Shown here: in pieces, positions 10,253 to 21,498 of the stretch
How positions within the stretch are numbered: position 1 is the first letter of the stretch
Layout: the number at the start of each line of letters is the position of its first letter
DNA from: Rhipidocladum racemiflorum
Taxonomy: Eukaryota; Streptophyta; Magnoliopsida; Poales; Poaceae
Direction of reading: 5' to 3'
Length of the DNA: 64,000 nucleotides
Assembly (NCBI GenBank): GCA_036346355.1
Contig: CM070579.1
Location: 9,424,001 to 9,488,000, forward strand
Program-made: the position numbers and the translations under genes
Notes under the pieces: model-generated
Seen by the model: only the letters and a program-made list of their open reading frames with translations
The model's database searches: none
Told to the model about the DNA's origin: nothing

Positions 10253-11735
10253 TTGCCATGATAATATTATAGTAATTAATTTTCTATTGCATTAATTTAA
10301 TGGTATGTTGAAATATTGAAAATTGTTAGTTTAGAATGACATGCAACATAGTTAAACCCAGTTTCGCGTTTAGCTTCCTTGATGATTGATTAGCCATAAT
10401 GTAACCTTTGATAACCCTAATCAATGATTATGGGTACCCTAGTTAATTAATTAGTCTTATTAGTATCACTCAAAATTCTTTAAATGAGAAACAAAAGGTT
10501 GGCGAGCAGTTGGCTCGGAGAATTTAATTGTCCTATGGTTAGGGGGACAGTATTGGACTAGCCACGTGGTGGATGTGAGTCCGATCCCCGGCTGATGATT
10601 AATGCTATGGTTGGTTTCGGTGGTTGGTACAGTGGGTACCAGTTTGGTTTGTGGATGGTTAAGTGGCTTGGTCGGTGGCAATGTAAGGTTAAACTCCCCT
10701 TGAGCAAAGTAAATAACTTAAGATCCCGCTCAACCACAAGTCGGGTTGGTTAATTTAACCGCCACCGACATAGCTCAGTACATTGTGCATATCCTAAAAA
10801 ATACTTAAATGGTGGTGCCATTCTCAGAGGGAGAATGGAGTGCGGCATTTCCGGTTGGGGAATGGTCGACAGGGTGGAACGGGAATGGGCTGGTGTAGCA
10901 CCATTTACTGGTTCTCACAATGGTAGCTCCTCGCTTCGGACTGTGGGTCCCGAGTATAGCGGCTTTATCGGTTAGGGGCTATCCAGGAATGTTCAATCAA
11001 AAGGCTATGATGGTCTCGGCCCGGCCGCATGCATTTAAGTTGCATGTGAATCGCGTGGCATTAACAGTCATAGATATCTTGTGGGTAAAGCTGAGCAGCT
11101 CTGCAGAGTCAAATAAAATGGTATTCGAATACGCCTTGCTTTCGATTAATGAAGCTAAGTTTAATTGGGGTGAATCCCATAACAGAGCTCAAGTTAGTTC
11201 TTTGGAAGAGATTTGGGAAATGGCTTAATGGTGATGACTTTGTGAATGATACCCCCTTTCTACTATTATTTATGTTTGTGTTTTAAATGTAAAATGAACT
11301 TGGAAATAAAACTGCATCCACGTAAATAATTAAACATGTGCCATCCTTTGATAATTCTGTGCATGTAGTATTCAGAAATTTCTGTGCGACTTGTTGAGTA
11401 CGGTTGTGTACTCACCCTTGCTTAAACAACTCCCCAGAGCTTCAAGACGCTGAAGATTTCCAAGAAGTCGTAGATGGCGACTTTTATTGGTTTTAAGGTC
11501 TTGGCTTATGCTCAAGCCGTGCCTGTGTAGTCCTTTTGTAATGTAAGATAATTGGGGCTCGCTACGCCTCCTTTTGTAAAACTCTGGCCGCTAGGCCTTA
11601 AGTTATGTAAAAACAGTTGATTTGCACTTCTGTCTGGTAATGTACGCTTAGTTCCCGGCAGCTAATCTTCCTGGGTAGTTGTCATGGCATTAAAACCAGC
11701 CACTTGAAAAGGCAGTCTGTTTCACGAACTGTGAT

Positions 11736-12640
11736 CATCAAATCCCCACAAGAACCCTAGCATGGAAGAAACTACATTTGACTCACATGGAAAAAGGCAG
11801 AGCTGGATGATTCTAGCACCTCAATCACCTACCTTTAGTTCAGTTTACCAAACACCTGCTCCTTCCCCTTACGCCTTCCCTCCTGTGTCCTACCTTCTCC
11901 TAGTTCTTCTCATTACTCTCCTCCACTGTCTGCTACCCCAAGCTACACACCATCGGGGAGGGGGGATGTGGGGTGGGAAATGGGGAAATACATATCCGAT
12001 TGAAACCATGCAAAAGTTTAAAACATGTGAAACCATATCTTCAAAGTTCTCAAAATTACTAACAAAATAAAAGATGTAGGGGAGGGGATGTCCACTAACC
12101 ATGAAAAATGTCAAGGTCATAGTCAACCTTTTTTGTTCACACATACTTTGTCTTTTTCCTATCTTGCAAATGAGGCTGATTTCGATCCTGAATTTTTCAT
12201 GGTTAGAGAACATCTCCTCCCATATATTTGGTATTTTTGGGGGAATTTTTGAAAACTTCTAAGACATGGTTTTCATGAATTTTCAACTTTTATATGTTTT
12301 CCACGGGATATGTCCTCATGCGGAATAAGGGATTTTATAGTGTGGTCCGACTAGGTGGCTCTGGGTTTGGTCATGTTGAGACGACCTAGTTGGGTCAAAC
12401 TATTGTGCGTATCTAGATGAGAATTGAGGAATAAATATGACATTTTGTCTAGGCAAAAAGGCTTCAAACAAATTTAAACCGGAAATAAGGAGAAATTGTA
12501 TGTATTTTGTGGATCCAAACATCTTTGGAGTGGTATTCCCTGAAGAAAATCCTTTAGAATGACATCTTGGTGTTTGCCAATCTTTAGAGTGACATTTCAT
12601 TAATTATCCTAAGTTAATAACACAAATTCATATATATCCA
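11736..12640. other. intergenic sequence, no gene seen
   Basis: AT-rich sequence with a purine-rich patch near 11960 and many in-frame stops. No transposon end or coding motif recognised. Confidence 0.5.
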
Positions 12641-14430
12641 CTTTGCCATGATCAAATGTTTAGTCCAATTTGTAATGCATCGGAGTCCCAAAAGGGGTGA
12701 ATTGGGATTTTTCCCTACTGGTTAAATTAAAAACCTAATCTTTTTCTAGCCCAACCTTTGTCCCTATGTCTTCTAGTTTGGTCAAACAACTCTTATACAA
12801 ATCTAATGAAGTTTTGCAACCTAAGTTCTAATCATACACTATAGTGATTTAAGAGTTGAAATAATAAGAAAGAAGATATGGAAAACATAAACAAGGCAAA
12901 AGACACAATTTACCAAGATCTTAGGGATTCAGCGATCTCCCCTATTCCTCGTTGGACTACTCTCACAAGTGTATCTGTCCGACATGATACCTGTGCAAGG
13001 AATCAAGATATCCACTCGTGTTAATCCTTCTCCACTCCGAATAGGTTGACCTTAAACCTTATCAAACCTCCTTATGCCTCCCACAAGCGCCACCAAGGAA
13101 GGTCACCGAGCCAACGCCTCCAAGCTGTCTAGGAGAAGCTGGTCTACAAGAGTAATAAGCTCAAAGTGTTCACTTGAACCCAGCAAGATCAAGCAACTTA
13201 GAGTGATACACAAACTAGGTTTGATATACTCTCTCAATCTCACTAAGGTACTCAAGATCTTCAATCCAAGCTTCAAAATCCCTTCAGCTTCTCAACAGGC
13301 TAGATGCAGAAATGGAGACGCAAGAGAGCTAACTTGAATGCCCAAAGGTAGCAATATAACTCCTCTCCTCAAAAACTAACTGTTAGACTCACGATTAAGA
13401 AAAAAAACCTTGAGTCGGATTATCCAACCTACTTCGATAATTCGACTTACAATGCCTCCAATGGTAAAAAAAACTATCTGTTGCACACACTCGAATTGTC
13501 CAACTCAGGTCAAATTATGTGGCTTGGGCCAATGGAAATTGCTTAGGTGCCTTTCTCTAAAAAAATTATTCGGGTCATACTCTGACCCACTCGAATCATC
13601 TGAATCTACTGAGTTCGCCACAGACCAAACCACTATAAAATTGATCCGACCCTTAGTTCAACTGACTCGAATTATCTAGGTCACACTCAGCCTTAAAAAA
13701 ATCGCTTTGGAAAATTAGTTCGACCCATGCTTCAATGACTTGGATCATCTGACTCCATTGAACTCCAAAATGCACACCTCTGGAAAATTGAACTGATCCA
13801 TGCTCCTGGTCACTCAGATCTAGGGATGGGAATGGGTCCGGGTACCTCCGGGTCCAACCTCCGTGGACCCAGACACGAAATCAATCACGGGTCCAAACTC
13901 GGACCCGGACCCGACGGGTACCCAGACCCGATCGGGTACCCGGACCCGAATTCTTCCACGGAGAGAGTACTAGTGTTCTGCAAAGAAGGAAGCGCTCAGC
14001 TCTGCATCCACACGACGACTCCACCTTCCAATCCATTCACCTTCTCATTGGTTGTGCTTAAGATAGGATTAGAAAAAGGAAAGATGAAGATTTGAGACAT
14101 AACAGTATGTATACAATGGCAAATTCATGAACGTATGAGCGTATGTGCCTCATCGGGTCTGGGTCTGGGTCTGGGTACCCACGGGTCCAAAATGAGACCC
14201 GGACTCGGACCCGAACTCGAAGTAACATACCCGTGGGTCCAAATTTGGACCCAGACCCGTCGGGTCGGGTACCCGCGGGTACCCGAACCCACGGGTATTT
14301 TTCCCATCCCTACTCAGATCATCTGACTCTCATTGAAAACAATTAGGACAAGCTCTCTGTAAAGTTGATCCATCTCATGGTTCAACCCAATCGGATTATC
14401 CGATTCAATGCATATTTTTCTGCCTAGGTC
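12640..14430. repeat. repetitive block with recurring TCGGATTATCC-like motifs
   Basis: Short imperfect motifs such as GGATTATCCAACC, CTCGAATCATCTGA, TCGAATTATCTAGG and CGGATTATCCGATT recur at irregular spacing, together with AAAAGGGGTGAATTGGGATTTT. The composition recalls LTR ends of grass copia elements, but no border, primer site or coding domain was found. The hAT-type element at 13821-14312 is inserted in it. Confidence 0.35.
13821..14312. mobile_element. non-autonomous hAT-type element (MITE), 492 bp
   Basis: The ends are inverted: TAGGGATGGGAA at the left and TTTCCCATCCCTA at the right. It is flanked by a perfect 8-bp target duplication CTCAGATC (13813-13820 and 14313-14320), the length made by hAT transposases. 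The interior has no coding capacity. Near both ends it is filled with GGGTACCCG/GACCCGGACCCG type motifs in both orientations, likely subterminal transposase-binding repeats and a strong secondary structure. The duplication is perfect, so the insertion is probably recent or well preserved. Confidence 0.9.
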
Positions 14431-14822
14431 TTAAATTGTAGGAGTACTGCAAATCTAACATGCACACTTGGTTTTGGCTCCTACTTACTAGACTTGAGCT
14501 AGATAGTAGTATACATCACAACTAGCTATATCCAACCTCGCTAAGCTTAAGCTACTAGTTTTGAACCCCCTTAATAGTACGATCAAAGCAAAAAACAAAA
14601 CATATAACTAAAATGATCCAAACTCAAGTCCTAAGATCATTTCCAATCACAATATCCTTAATCTTTATGCTTAGCTATTATTTACATAAATATGGGGATT
14701 CATGAGTACCAAAACCATCGGTGCCAATGTCAAGCACTAACTCAAATCAACTTCACTTGAAACAAGGTTAGTTTTGACAAAAATAAAGTCATTAATCACT
14801 AAAACACTAACTTTATGAAAAA

Positions 14823-14992
14823 TAGGAGCCTAATGTTTACACATGTACTGGCTCGGCGTCCGCCTTTGATGTGCTCTGTTGCTATTTGCTTGGTTTTGGA
14901 GTTTTGTTTTTTGTCCTTGAGCTCTGCAGGCTCTTTGGGCCTTGATTCTTTTCTTTCTTGGGCTCAGCCCAACAAAAAGGCTTGCTGAGTCT
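14823..14992 (+). repeat. 170-bp direct repeat, copy 1
   Basis: It begins TAGGAGCCTAATG and ends GCTTGCTGAGTCT. The second copy at 15366-15541 is nearly identical with a few indels. Confidence 0.85.
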
Positions 14993-15365
14993 TTTTTTCT
15001 GTTGACGAAAACATTTTTTCCGAGAAAAATAAAGAAAGGACATGGACGTAAGAAACGAGGACCTATTTTTTTTTTACTTGTTCGCTATCCCGAAAAATTA
15101 GAAAAGGGCTCGTTCGAGATTTGTATTTAGCGGAGGGGCGGGGGGTTCGTAAAGTAACAAACCAGGGATCTGAACGCAATTTAGAAACAATTTTCTTGCT
15201 CTCACAAAAAATCGCGAAGGACCTATCTGTAATTTGAAAGGACCTATCCGTAATTTAATGAAAAGGGAGGGTTTTTTTTTTGCAAATTGCGGGGGGTGAC
15301 GTGGCCTTCCGGTTGGCCTCCAATTCTAGCCCTTATAAGGCTAGTTAATATTAATATTAATATTA

Positions 15366-15541
15366 TAGGAGCCTAATGCTTACACATGTATTGCTGCTCG
15401 GGCGTCCGCCTTTGATGTGCTCTGTTGCTATTTGCTTGGTTTTTGGATTTTTGTTTTTTTGTCCTTGAGCTCTGCAGGCTCTTTGGGCCTTGATTCTTTT
15501 CTTTCTTGGGCTCAAGCCCAACAAAAAGGCTTGCTGAGTCT
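15366..15541 (+). repeat. 170-bp direct repeat, copy 2
   Basis: Near-identical to 14823-14992. The 373 bp between the copies differ in character (poly-T runs, duplicated GGACCTATC-GTAATTT phrase, TAATATTAATATTAATATTA just before copy 2). No coding function seen in either copy or the spacer. Confidence 0.85.
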
Positions 15542-16018
15542 AACATACGGTCAGCATATTTCTTGGGCCCAGGTCTAAGGGTCTTTTTTTATACAGGAGT
15601 CTAAGGGACTCTTTGAATCATGGGAATCTAGTAATATTGGAATATGAAAACATAGGAGTAGAATGCACCTCATGACTTGTTGAATCTAACGTGAAACAAA
15701 ATTACAGTAATTTGGGTGGTAAAATTATCAGGTAAGGCCACAACCTAATGTTCCGTCAAGCAGAGAGAGCTCACGGCAACAAGCAATCATAGTTCCTCAT
15801 TTCTCGTTACATTCTCCCTTAAATTTGTAACAACACACATACACCACAACACACACACACTCCTTAAATTCAACCACTGGCACATGCATAAATCACATAT
15901 TACAAATACAACACAGCACGTAAATATAGCAATTAATAACTTACAAGCAAGCATCATGATCGAGCCAGAAGAAGGCGGCATGCAGAAGAAGGCAAGGACG
16001 ACATCCGTGGATCAACCG
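15542..16018. other. intergenic, 3' flank of the phytocyanin gene
   Basis: No gene seen. It includes a CA-rich tract near 15833-15865. The proximal part probably holds the phytocyanin 3' UTR on the minus strand. Confidence 0.5.
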
Positions 16019-16047
16019 GCCGGCGGGCGGCGGCGGCGGCGGCGGCG
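16019..16047. repeat. CGG microsatellite beside the phytocyanin stop
   Basis: About eight CGG/GGC units lie immediately after the stop codon (16050-16052) on the minus strand, so the tract would be in the 3' UTR. Confidence 0.7.
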
Positions 16048-16049
16048 TG

Positions 16050-16846
16050 TCAGTCGCGGCAGGCTGAGCTCTTGGGCTTGACGATGAACTTCATCTGGCC
16101 CATGGTGCAGTGGAGGCCGCCGCGCTCGCCGCAGACGAAGTAGTGCGGCTTGCGCTTCTTGAGCTCGAACTCGAAGCCCGAGCCGGCGCCCTGCGTCACG
16201 TTGGCCACCAGCTTCGCCGCCTTGAGGTTGCACGACTGGTAGTCCGCCGCGTTCCGCATCAGGTACACGCTGTGCGCGTGCGTTGTCGCGTTCGGCGGGT
16301 CGTACATGAACACTGCACCACGCACCCACAGAAACATGTTTAGGATTTTTCATTTGACGTGTCAATTCGGAGATGTGTGTAATTGTGTAAACACTAAACA
16401 TACATGTAAAATTCTTCTATGAACCGTCCAATCGATATGAGTGAGCATTATTGCACACCGAATCTGTTCATTTAGGGTACGTACAATGGATGTGCTTAGC
16501 AAAATAGGACTACTTTTTCTTGCCGCCTAAGATAGATAATAAAGCGTTTATTGTGCAGCATGGATGCTTAAGTAGCCACTGTTGGTTAACAGGCTCTTAT
16601 GCATATAAATACATCTCATTAATAATTCCAAAGCATGAGCTAATTAAGCACTAGGCACGTACCAAGGCTGTCATCTTGGAAGAAGGGACCCTTCCTGACG
16701 ACCCAGTCCGTGTAGTTGTAACCCCACGTCCACCGCGCCGCGTCGCCGACGACGAACCGCTCCGCGCGGGACGCCTTGGGGACGAGGACCAGCAGCGCGA
16801 GCACGGCCGCCGCAGCCGCGCGAGTTGCACTGCTCCTCGCGTCCAT
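16050..16846 (-). CDS. phytocyanin (secreted blue copper protein), 2 exons
   Basis: Exons 16663-16846 and 16050-16312 join at canonical sites (CTTG|GTACGTG and GTGCAG|TGTTC) to give 148 codons. I chose ATG 16846 because the longer frame upstream starts at a non-ATG codon. Residues 1-28 are a signal peptide (AVLALLVLVPKASRA then ERFVVGD). The plastocyanin-like domain has candidate type 1 copper ligands His75 (HSVYL), Cys122 (YFVCGE) and His129, with Met135 as possible axial ligand, and the disulphide pair Cys89/Cys130. The Cys-His loop is longer than in uclacyanins. NYT, NAT and NVT are possible N-glycosylation sites. There is no hydrophobic C-terminal tail, so no GPI anchor is expected. Likely a secreted electron carrier; substrate unknown. 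A TATA box lies about 130 bp upstream. Confidence 0.88.
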
Positions 16847-16970
16847 CTCAGCGCACGCAACCAACGAAACTCTGTGTCAAACGTGTACTCCTCTTCCAGT
16901 ACTACTCGGTTGCTAGCTGCTGGATTGCTTTGGTCTGTGATGAGCACGACATGGCGCGATCGAGCGGGGA

Positions 16971-16978
16971 TATAAATA
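16971..16978 (-). promoter_or_regulatory. TATA box of the phytocyanin gene
   Basis: The minus strand reads TATTTATA in a GC-rich region about 125-130 bp upstream of the ATG at 16846, a usual distance for a plant gene with a short leader. Confidence 0.65.
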
Positions 16979-17171
16979 GGAGCCCAGGGCGCGTAATGAT
17001 GGCGCAAAGTTGACTACTCCGAGTTCCATCCATCGGATCGTTGGAGGCTAGAAAAAAGGGTCCGGGCGAATTTAATTACGGTCTCTGGGCTAAGCCTGAG
17101 TGCCAGTTGCCAGTTGCCACTTGCCAGTTGCCATGTAATCTAGGCCTGCCCTGCTGGATGAGCCACTAGGC

Positions 17172-17269
17172 GACCTATTTACTAGCCCTAGTATATGATC
17201 ATTAAGCTTTGAGCCCGGACGACCTATTTACTAGCCCTAGTATATGATCATTAAGCTTTGAGTCTGGGC
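17172..17269. repeat. 49-bp tandem duplication upstream of the phytocyanin gene
   Basis: Two adjacent units (17172-17220, 17221-17269) both read GACCTATTTACTAGCCCTAG... through ATTAAGCTTTGAG and differ only in the last few bases. They lie 194-298 bp upstream of the TATA box. Confidence 0.9.
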
Positions 17270-18300
17270 AACAGCCCAGGGCCGCCGGGCCCCGGTGGTT
17301 GGAGCCAGACAGGCCTGGAGAAATTTGATGGGTCAGGTCGTCGTTCTTGGATCACACGATCGGATAGTTGGATACGCCCGGTTGGGGCGTAGTTTTCGGT
17401 TAAAGCAGCACTTAAGCTCGCGTTGGGATTGGTCATCGTTGCTCCCATTAGCCGGCGTGCTTAGTGGCGGGGTTTGGGCCGGTGGTTGGTGAGTATGAGT
17501 GGTGGAATTTTGTAGCAGCGTCTACCTGTTCTACTCCCTTTTCAATTTGACGTCTCTAGTCGCACCTACGTAGCGGAGGTGCTCCCCTAGTGCGGGCTAA
17601 CAAGGGTCATTAGCCATGATTACTGTAGAGGATTAGGGTGGTGCGAGATGACATTGTGTAATCTGTGGGTACATGCTTCACGATCACGTCATGCTGAGTG
17701 CATGCGCCGTGTTGCTTGGAGTAAGTATATAACGCTAGATGCATGGGTGCAGAGCACGCTAGCCACCACCACACACCAAGCGGTAAAATTCGTGGGGAGT
17801 TTCTGGGGTTTCACACGAAAAATATAGATTAATATGTAATTTTAGGAAGTTTCGGATATCTTTTTGCAAAAAACTGGGTGATAAAACAAATTTCAGAAGT
17901 TCGCGCGCCAAAAAATAATTTGCAGAACTTTCGGGGATCTTTCCACCAAAAATGAACTAATATGTAATTCTGAAAAATTTTGGTCGGCTATGTAAAGAGT
18001 ATGCATTTTTGGAAAGACTTGTAATATTTGGGGCCTTTTGCGCAAAAGAAAACAAATTTAGGAAGTTTCAATGGTTCCTGTAAAAAAATGGGTTGTGAAA
18101 TCCGATTTTTTGGCTTTTGGGGGGCTTTGCGCAAAAAAATTGATTCTTTAGGTTTTTTGGGCCTTTTTGCAAAAATAGATCCGGATGTAATTTTAGAAAT
18201 TTTCGGAGGTCTTTTGAAAAAAATTTGAAATCCGGTTTTTTGAGCTTTTTTTGTAAAAGATAGGGGATATACATGTAATTGCCGGGAATCCTAAGACCTT
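17270..18300. repeat. intergenic; degenerate minisatellite at 17790-18280
   Basis: Phrases such as TATGTAATTTTAGGAAGTTTC, GGATCTTTTTGCAAAAA and GGGCCTTTTTGCAAAA recur every 50-90 bp. No coding signal. It may be transposon subterminal sequence but no ends were found. Confidence 0.5.
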
Positions 18301-19143
18301 TTCACACAAAAAAGCGGTGCCACATGTGTGTGAACTCTCGCTGATGCCACGCGTCACCACGGCAAAGTTAACAAAGAACTTTACCCTGCATCACGCAGGC
18401 TGTTGTGCCCGAGTGGAGTGAAACCAAGGGACGAGACGCACGACGGAGCCAACGCGTAGTCGCGAATCGATGTGGAGACGCTTTAGAGGCCTAAAACCTT
18501 CCGGCTTTAATGTAGCTATACATTTCTAGTTGTAGATTGTAGCTTAGTATTGCAATTGGTCGACCATGAACTATTCCATGATTCGTGAGTCGTCACCACA
18601 GTCGAACGCTTACTCGAGCTATAACAAGCACGGCACGTAAGGTCAGGATGGGATTCTTCGCCGTTCCGCACATGATCTGACCATTTGTCGACTTGTTGGG
18701 ATTCAATCGGAAAATCCCTTGCCTTTGAATCATCAATATGCTTCCATCGATCGGTGTGTTTAACTTCGAGATGCGGGCACAGATTTCCTCTGTAATGCGT
18801 GCTTGTTCCAACAATCACAGCTCACAAGATCAATTAAAGGGAGAGATAAAGCTTGCTTGTGAATTGTAAGACGGGAGTTCCTCACTCAATGTAATCGGTC
18901 CGTTCTCAAAGACAGGGGGGCAGAAAAGAAGTCCAATAGTAGCCGCCTACTTGCGACAAACTAATAAATAAGTTAGAAAACTTAAGTAAGTAAGTCCGCC
19001 CAAAGACTGTTTCCACTAAGTAGCGAGGTGCGCTCGCTCACTTAGGCCAGGCGTAGACCACTAGGCAGCTAAGTAGTTCCCGCATGAGAGCAATTATTGT
19101 TGTGCGGTTGATACTACTGGTGGAATAAAAAGGACGACATGTT
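18301..19143. other. intergenic, nothing recognised
   Basis: Short open frames here are stop-limited chance frames on both strands with no motif. Confidence 0.5.
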
Positions 19144-19185
19144 ACTCCCTCCGTCCCATTATATAAAGCGTAACTTCTACCAACG
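19144..19185. mobile_element. one end of a Stowaway-like MITE
   Basis: TA followed by CTCCCTCCGTCCCATTATAT is the classic end of grass Stowaway (Tc1/mariner) MITEs. No matching inverted end was found within the next few hundred bases, so it is probably truncated. Confidence 0.5.
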
Positions 19186-19837
19186 CAGAGATTAAAAAAC
19201 CAGTTGTATCGCACGGGGTTCGAAGGGGTTAATGCATGCATGCGTATGAGAGATAAGAGAGAAGGTTAATGCATGCATATGCATGAGAGATAAGAGAAAA
19301 GTCAGAACACGAGCCGAGGAGTATAGCAATATCACACGCGTACAGTGTACTTTCTTGTACGCAATCTCAATTGAACCATGCAGTGCGTGCATCATGAGTT
19401 CTCTTATTCAGAAGTTCTTTTTTTTGTTTGACTTGTGAGGTAGGTCCAAACTGCGCTGCGCTCTACTGTTCGTAGGCGTGCACATTTCGGTGGTGCAGTA
19501 CGTAGCTTGGAAGACAAGATTAAAAGACGAGCAGCTTTTAATGATCATAAACCCATAATATACATTCGATTGGCTCTCTCGGCACCGGCCATTCCGAAAG
19601 CGGTAGCATAGAGTATACACAAACCATTCCTGGGTGGCCATTTCTTTGCTTAGTTGATGATAATAATATCCATATGGGGAATGATTAGGAAGTCTCCCTG
19701 TTTCCTTTAGCCGTCAGGCGGAAGAAGCGTGAAGGGTGACTGTCTATCGCCTAGCCTGGCTAGGCGGCTAAACAGAACTAGGAGACAGAAGCAAGAGGAA
19801 GGAATTAGAGAAACCCAATGAGAAAACAAAGAACGGG

Positions 19838-20017
19838 GCATTTGATTATTTGTCCTGAAGTTGATGAGCGTTTGATTATCTGCCCAAAGTCTCACTAACA
19901 TGTAGTCCTAGGACCCGCATATCAATGAGATATTGTAGGGCAAATAATCAAATGCTCACCAACTTTGGATAAATGATCAAACACCCATCAACTTCAGGGC
20001 AAATCATCAAATTTTCC
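19838..20017. repeat. imperfect foldback
   Basis: The arm GGGCATTTGATTATTTGTCC...GTTGATGAGCGTTTGATTATC at 19838-19896 is repeated inverted, and partly twice, at 19938-20017 (CAAATAATCAAATGCTCACC and CAAACACCCATCAACTTCAG). No target duplication seen. Flanking 20020-20700 holds no recognised gene. Confidence 0.6.
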
Positions 20018-20710
20018 AACAAAGAACAGAGAAAAAAAAAGTAGAACTTATCTGGCCGGATGACCAAATGACCAATCCAGCCCAAAAACCCGTCACAGCT
20101 GCTGCCCTTCCTTCCTCCTCGCCCTACGGTAGGGAGGACGGATCCTACGGTAGGCAAGCAGCATCGATGGCGATCTAGCCGGCGGCGCAATGGAATCAAC
20201 AGGGCGACGTGGTGGAAATAGAGGCGGCGACGTCGATTCGGCCAAGGTCAACCTCAATCCAATCGGCAGTGCAATAGAATCGACAGGGACAACACAGAAA
20301 CAGCGGTGGCATTGGCAATATTGATTCGGCCAAGGACGACCTCGATCCAGCCAACCTTAACGTCGCCTAGCCTGCCGATTAGGGACAAATCGTGGCAGCA
20401 AGTTGCCACCGAGCAGCTAGCCGGCTGCCTAGGGCACTTAGCATTCCTGACAGAAACAAAAGAAGGGGATACAGTTTCTTAAAACCGCAATGGACTTAGG
20501 TAGGTTACTTACCGCGCTTTTATACAAGGGACAGAATGCATGAAGCTTTTTTTCCCACGTTAGGAGTGCCGTAGCCAAGATTTTAGTTAAGGTTAGTCCA
20601 ATTTTTTATAAAAATCATCTAACAGGGAAACATATAAATACATAATGTATCAAAAGTACAATACAAATATAACAATAAGGTTTTGTAATAGTTCAGAGAA
20701 TATTACTATA

Positions 20711-21100
20711 CTACTTCTTCTTATCGGGCTTACGTCTTCTAATAGCCATGAAAGTCTTGATTATATCATCTTCATCCACTTTGGAAATGAAAGTGACTAG
20801 ACAATCATCCAAAAGACTATCATCCATCCTATTTCTCAACTTATTTTTAACAAACTTCATTGCAGAAAATGCCCTTTCAACATTTGTCGTCGTCACCTGT
20901 AGAAGCAATACCAATTTGATAAGCAAGTACATTAAATCATGAACATTATGCCTCTTTGTTTCAATAAGCTTAACTGAGAGTTCAACTAGACTTTTTAAGT
21001 CTTTAAATATAGTTCTCAAGTTGCATTTCAAGTTATACAATGGACCAGGGATTACAATGGGCCGCGAGACATTGGTTGAGCCATGGCCCAACCGTGCCAA
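20711..21100 (-). pseudogene. hAT transposase C-terminal dimerisation domain fragment
   Basis: The minus-strand frame contains LIKLVLLLQVTTTNVERAFS and AMKFVKNKLRNRMDDSLLDD then CLVTFISK. This matches the hAT C-terminal dimerisation region (hATC), which normally reads lPvtta-ERsFSamk...lrnrm-d-L..l..i, and resembles the ZMYM1-like group. Only about 130 residues remain, with no BED finger or catalytic core, so it is a fragment. Its start side lies inside a 252-bp tandem duplication (20993-21498). It ends in a basic tail (RRRKPDKKK). Confidence 0.8.
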
Positions 21101-21498
21101 CCACTGGCTCCGCCAGTGTTAGGAGGGTGGCATATCCGGTGAAAGCCATCATCTTTTTAAAAACTTGATTCTTGTTTAATGGAACGGACAGTATTCATTA
21201 TTGTAATTCATATTTATATAAAAAACCCACATTTTTAATGTTCAAATTTTTAAGTCTTTGAATATAGTTGTCAAGTTGCATTTCAAGTCGTACAGTGGAC
21301 TAGAAATTACAATGGGCCGCGAGGCATTGGTTGGGCTATGGCCCAACTATGTCAACCGCTGGCTCCGCCAATGTTAGGAGGGTGGCATATCCGGTGAAAG
21401 CTATCATCTTTTAAAAAACTTGATTCTTGCTTAATGGAACGGACAATATTCATTATTGTACTTCATATTTATATAGAAAACCCACATTTTTAATGTTC
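20993..21498. repeat. 252-bp tandem duplication overlapping the hAT fragment
   Basis: Unit 1 (about 20993-21244) and unit 2 (about 21245-21498) share, in order, TTTTTAAGTCTTT, ACAATGGGCCGCGAG, GGCTCCGCCA, GGGTGGCATATCCGGTGAAA and ACCCACATTTTTAATGTTC. Confidence 0.85.

Larger units (their letters stand above)
9135..11735 (+). repeat. LTR copy 3, plus orientation
   Basis: This is the same family as copies 1 and 2 but on the plus strand. It has TATAAA at 9272-9277, a GC-rich leader, a T-rich tract and acceptor (CTTTTGCGCTAG), the acidic segment 10103-10252, the perfect palindrome GAGTAC-GGTTGT-GTACTC at 11396-11413 and the end CTTCCTGGGTAGTTGTC...CAGTCTGTTTCACG. No primer site follows. The 5' border is approximate because it abuts copy 2. 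Only the start of the promoter region seems present. Confidence 0.7.

Noticed and set aside
14942..15130. 62-codon frame with a basic KKGHGRKKRGP motif that could suggest organelle DNA
   Set aside because: It overlaps the end of the 170-bp repeat and poly-T runs; no organelle gene could be recognised.
16847..16864. Longer phytocyanin N-terminus starting 18 bases upstream
   Set aside because: The upstream start would be TTG; the ATG at 16846 gives a normal signal peptide.
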